From Kordia sp039026955 (GTDB lineage: Bacteria; Bacteroidota; Bacteroidia; Flavobacteriales; Flavobacteriaceae), in NCBI GenBank assembly GCA_039026955.1, contig JBCCLH010000011.1, positions 62,001 through 126,000 on the forward strand: a DNA stretch of 64,000 nucleotides, in the 5' to 3' direction. Below, piece by piece: positions 61,518 to 64,000 of this stretch (position 1 is its first letter; each line of letters opens with the position of its first letter). The notes below the pieces were generated by a model that saw nothing but the letters and a program-made list of their open reading frames with translations, did not search any database and had not been told where the DNA came from. Position numbers and translations under genes: made by a program.

Positions 61518-63718
61518 TAATAAATCACTGTGGGTTTGATTAATACCGTCAATTTTGATTTAGAATCTTGACGTTTTCTTTTGCTGAAAAGCCACTTGAT
61601 TACTGGAATTCTAGCTAAGAATGGCACGCCACTTCCTTCATCTCTTTTTTCTTTGGCTTCAATGCCACCTAAAACCGCAATGTCTTGATCGCGCATTCTG
61701 ATGATTGATCGAAATTCTCTAGAGCTGATATCTGGTGGAGCCGCATCGTCAATGCGATTTCCAAACGTAGATTGAATCACAAAAATGTCTAGTGTTACTT
61801 GTCCGTCACCCGAAACAATCGGTTTGATCGAAATTCCAAGTTCTGCATCAATAGGATAGTAATTGGTAATTTCGGAAGTCTGCGGATTGTCGGTTCCGTA
61901 AATATTTCGTTGTGTGACGGCGTAGTACGAAGTTGTTCCGTTAGACAATGTCGCACGATGTCCGTTCAATGTTGAAATTTTTGGTGTAGAGCGAATTTTG
62001 ATATCGCCATCTTGTTCCATCGCAGAAATATTCGCGAAAAATTCAGGCACTACTTTTCCCAAGTTGAACGAACCAAATCCATCAAAACCTCCAATGACAC
62101 GATTCACAGTTTCTGCGCCAAGTGTCAGATTGGTTGTTGGAAAAATACCTCCACTCGTTTGTGTAGGTCCGTCACCAATTCCCCAACTGATTCCTGTTTC
62201 AACTACAGATAATTTACTCACATCAATTAGCATCACTTCGATTAAAATTACAGGAACTGGTTTGTCTATTTTTTCAATAAAATTTCGAAAGCGCTTGACA
62301 CTCGAACTTGGTCCGCTGACATAAAAACTATTCATTTCAAAATCTGCCTGAATCTGTAAATCTGCAATTAAATCAGACGGTAAAATATTGATCAAAGCTT
62401 CTGCCTGACTGTTGTTGTTATTTGCCAATCCATTTCCTTGATTGGCTTGTCCAGCTCTGCTCAAGGTTGCTCTGTTGCCATTTCCACCTGCGAAAGAATC
62501 AAACTGTCCGCCACCGCCAAATCCGGTATTTTGTCCCACGGTGCTTCCTCTTGCTCTCGTCGTATTTCCGTTTCCGCCACTCGGATCTGTTAGTAATTCA
62601 ATAGAACGATGCATGAGAGGAATGATCGAAATTTCACGTAAACTCAATTGGTTTGCCGTTCCAAAAATATACATGTTTCGATCTTTCTTAAAGGTAAAAA
62701 ATGTCTGTCCAATAGCTCCGTTTTGGTTGTTTTGATTTCCTCGTGAATTTACATTTGAACGACTATTTTGATTGTTATTATCAACTATTCCATTCACTTG
62801 ATTACTCTCAAACATTTTGGTCAATAAATCATCAAAATAAATACGTTTTGAGGTAAAACTCGCACTTCCAGCATTGGTGAGTGGCGTAGAGGTGAATATG
62901 TCAATTTCGAGTGCTGTTCCAATATCATGAATGACGGCATCAATTGGCACATTGGTAAAATCGACTTCTACTATTTTTCGTTGTTTGTCTACCACTTTAA
63001 AATCAAAATTGGACTTTCTTCTTCGGACTTGTGGTTGTTGCGTTCCTCCATTTTCATTGTCAGCCACGGCAGCTTGCACATCATTTTCAAAGATGTAAAA
63101 ACCATTGTTGGCTTTTTCCATATACAATTGATTCGCGTACGCCAATTGTTCCATCGCAGTATCAAAAGAAGCATTGTTTACATAAAAAGTGATCAGTTTA
63201 TTTTCTATATCAGATGAGAACACTAGATTTTTTCCCGTTTTGTCCATGATCTTTTTAAAAGCGGTATATAAAGTATCCGATTTGATATCCAAACTCACCC
63301 GATCATTCTTCATATCGTAGGTCATCGGAATGGTTTTTGGCTGCGCTTTTTCAACTGGCTTTATGTACTTTTTTATGGAGAGAATGTTTCCCGTGAAATC
63401 AATCGTTAATTCGTGTTCTTTACATAGAAAGACTAGCAAATCCGCTACGGTTACATTTGGAAAATTCGTCGCAATTGAGATTCGATTTAGATCTGAAGAA
63501 ATATTAAAATTCAACTTATGCACATCTGCAATCCCAAGCAATAAAGTGCTTAAAGTAGCGCCATTAATACTGATGTCTGTTTTTACATTTTCTGTCAGTC
63601 CTACATTGTCCACTGCAAGCGCTTCCAATTGACTTTTGATGGCTTCAATTCGCGGTGTTTCTTGTGCGAACACTGAGAATTGTATAAAGCAAAGTATGAG
63701 TATAAATAATTTCTTCAT
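61517..63718 (-). CDS. gspD: Secretin GspD/PilQ
   Basis: 733 residues with signal peptide (LFILILCFIQFSVFAQ). N-terminal STN/N0 domain, further N domains (LDIKSDTLYTAFKKIMDKTG; VDFTNVPIDAVIHDIGTALE), a long Gly/Asn-rich insert (about 315-440, e.g. NGNTTRARGS), and the secretin core (VPVILIEVMLIDVSKLSVVE, GDIKIRSTPKISTLNGHRAT, IAVLGGIEAKEKRDEGSGVP) ending in LTVLIKPTVIY. Forms the outer-membrane channel. The Asn/Gly insert is unusual. Confidence 0.93.
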   Translation of the reverse strand: MKKLFILILCFIQFSVFAQETPRIEAIKSQLEALAVDNVGLTENVKTDISINGATLSTLLLGIADVHKLNFNISSDLNRISIATNFPNVTVADLLVFLCKEHELTIDFTGNILSIKKYIKPVEKAQPKTIPMTYDMKNDRVSLDIKSDTLYTAFKKIMDKTGKNLVFSSDIENKLITFYVNNASFDTAMEQLAYANQLYMEKANNGFYIFENDVQAAVADNENGGTQQPQVRRRKSNFDFKVVDKQRKIVEVDFTNVPIDAVIHDIGTALEIDIFTSTPLTNAGSASFTSKRIYFDDLLTKMFESNQVNGIVDNNNQNSRSNVNSRGNQNNQNGAIGQTFFTFKKDRNMYIFGTANQLSLREISIIPLMHRSIELLTDPSGGNGNTTRARGSTVGQNTGFGGGGQFDSFAGGNGNRATLSRAGQANQGNGLANNNNSQAEALINILPSDLIADLQIQADFEMNSFYVSGPSSSVKRFRNFIEKIDKPVPVILIEVMLIDVSKLSVVETGISWGIGDGPTQTSGGIFPTTNLTLGAETVNRVIGGFDGFGSFNLGKVVPEFFANISAMEQDGDIKIRSTPKISTLNGHRATLSNGTTSYYAVTQRNIYGTDNPQTSEITNYYPIDAELGISIKPIVSGDGQVTLDIFVIQSTFGNRIDDAAPPDISSREFRSIIRMRDQDIAVLGGIEAKEKRDEGSGVPFLARIPVIKWLFSKRKRQDSKSKLTVLIKPTVIY

Positions 63719-63721
63719 TTT

Positions 63722-64000
63722 CTAGTTTGATAACAAGGCGTAGGCTTCGTCAATAGAGGTTGTTCCATCTCCGATAAGCGCCATGGCATTGTCTTTTAAA
63801 GTGTTTATATTTTTCGCTTTCAGATAGTCTGAAATGTCTGTTTCATTTTGTTTGATGTGCTGCACCAATTCTGTGTTGATCGGAATGATTTCATAGACTG
63901 CTTTTCTGCCCAAATACCCTGTTTGATAGCAGGCATTGCAGCCCACAGCGACATGATGCGTTTTGATATGTTTTGGCAATTTCACATCTTTTGGTAGTGT
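63722..64000 (-). CDS. gspE: GspE/PilB secretion ATPase (C-terminal part; runs off the window)
   Basis: The last ~92 residues are visible. GCNACYQTGYLGRKAVYEII is the C-terminal zinc-site region of GspE/PilB ATPases. The frame is still open at base 64000, so the start is outside. The stop lies 3 bases before the secretin start: one operon gspE-gspD-pilN-pilO. Confidence 0.88.
   Translation of the reverse strand, partial: TLPKDVKLPKHIKTHHVAVGCNACYQTGYLGRKAVYEIIPINTELVQHIKQNETDISDYLKAKNINTLKDNAMALIGDGTTSIDEAYALLSN

Overview
The window looks like a chromosome segment of a marine member of the Flavobacteriaceae; a Kordia-like genus is my inference, not a search result. Signs of this are the AT-rich sequence, promoters of the Bacteroidetes form TTTG-N18/20-TAnnTTTG, a type IX secretion C-terminal sorting domain, tRNA genes without encoded CCA, a FolK-deoxynucleoside kinase fusion, and two 'grasp-with-spasm' peptide-modification modules.

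Left flank (1-6345), core chromosome: the 5' part of sppA, a FolK-dNK fusion, a TrmH-type rRNA/tRNA methyltransferase, mutS, then tRNA-Gly and tRNA-Leu behind one clear promoter. The gap between the convergent folK-dNK and trmH genes is filled by a 16-bp tandem array with inverted copies that reach into both stop codons.

Mobile element (6346-48916, 42,571 bp per unit): an integrative mobilizable element sits in the 3' half of tRNA-Leu. A 61-bp direct repeat marks attL (6346-6406) and attR (48917-48977). The tyrosine integrase and an excisionase-like gene lie next to attR. From left to right it carries: (a) a type II CBASS anti-phage operon (CD-NTase, Cap2 E1-E2, Cap3 JAMM peptidase, HNH-SAVED effector) whose CD-NTase is cut by one in-frame TAA; (b) a helicase-nuclease; (c) a mobilization operon (relaxase split at an A9 run, MobC-like protein, coupling ATPase) that also contains an E1/ThiF protein, a membrane JAMM peptidase and two unknown small proteins; (d) a two-component-like operon with a SLOG-domain kinase, a response regulator, a methyltransferase and an NMT1/THI5-like ABC importer; (e) RuvC-like, XRE and winged-helix genes, a large serine recombinase and a second TraD/HerA-like ATPase; (f) a plus-strand block with RadC-like, Dam-like, DUF2958 and small unknown genes; (g) a RiPP locus with two ATP-grasp/SPASM modules, three precursor peptides and three DUF6624 proteins; (h) a large FG-GAP T9SS cargo protein. 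No VirB4-type ATPase or other mating-pair genes are present, so transfer would need a helper.

Right flank (48978-64000): core chromosome resumes with an unknown membrane protein, then a type II secretion/type IV pilus-like machine split into two converging halves. The plus half encodes a lipoprotein, a two-domain FN3-like lipoprotein, PilP/GspC-like, a polymer-forming membrane protein, two pseudopilins and GspF. The minus half encodes GspE (partial), the GspD secretin, PilN-like and PilO-like proteins. Two secreted beta-helix proteins lie between the halves.
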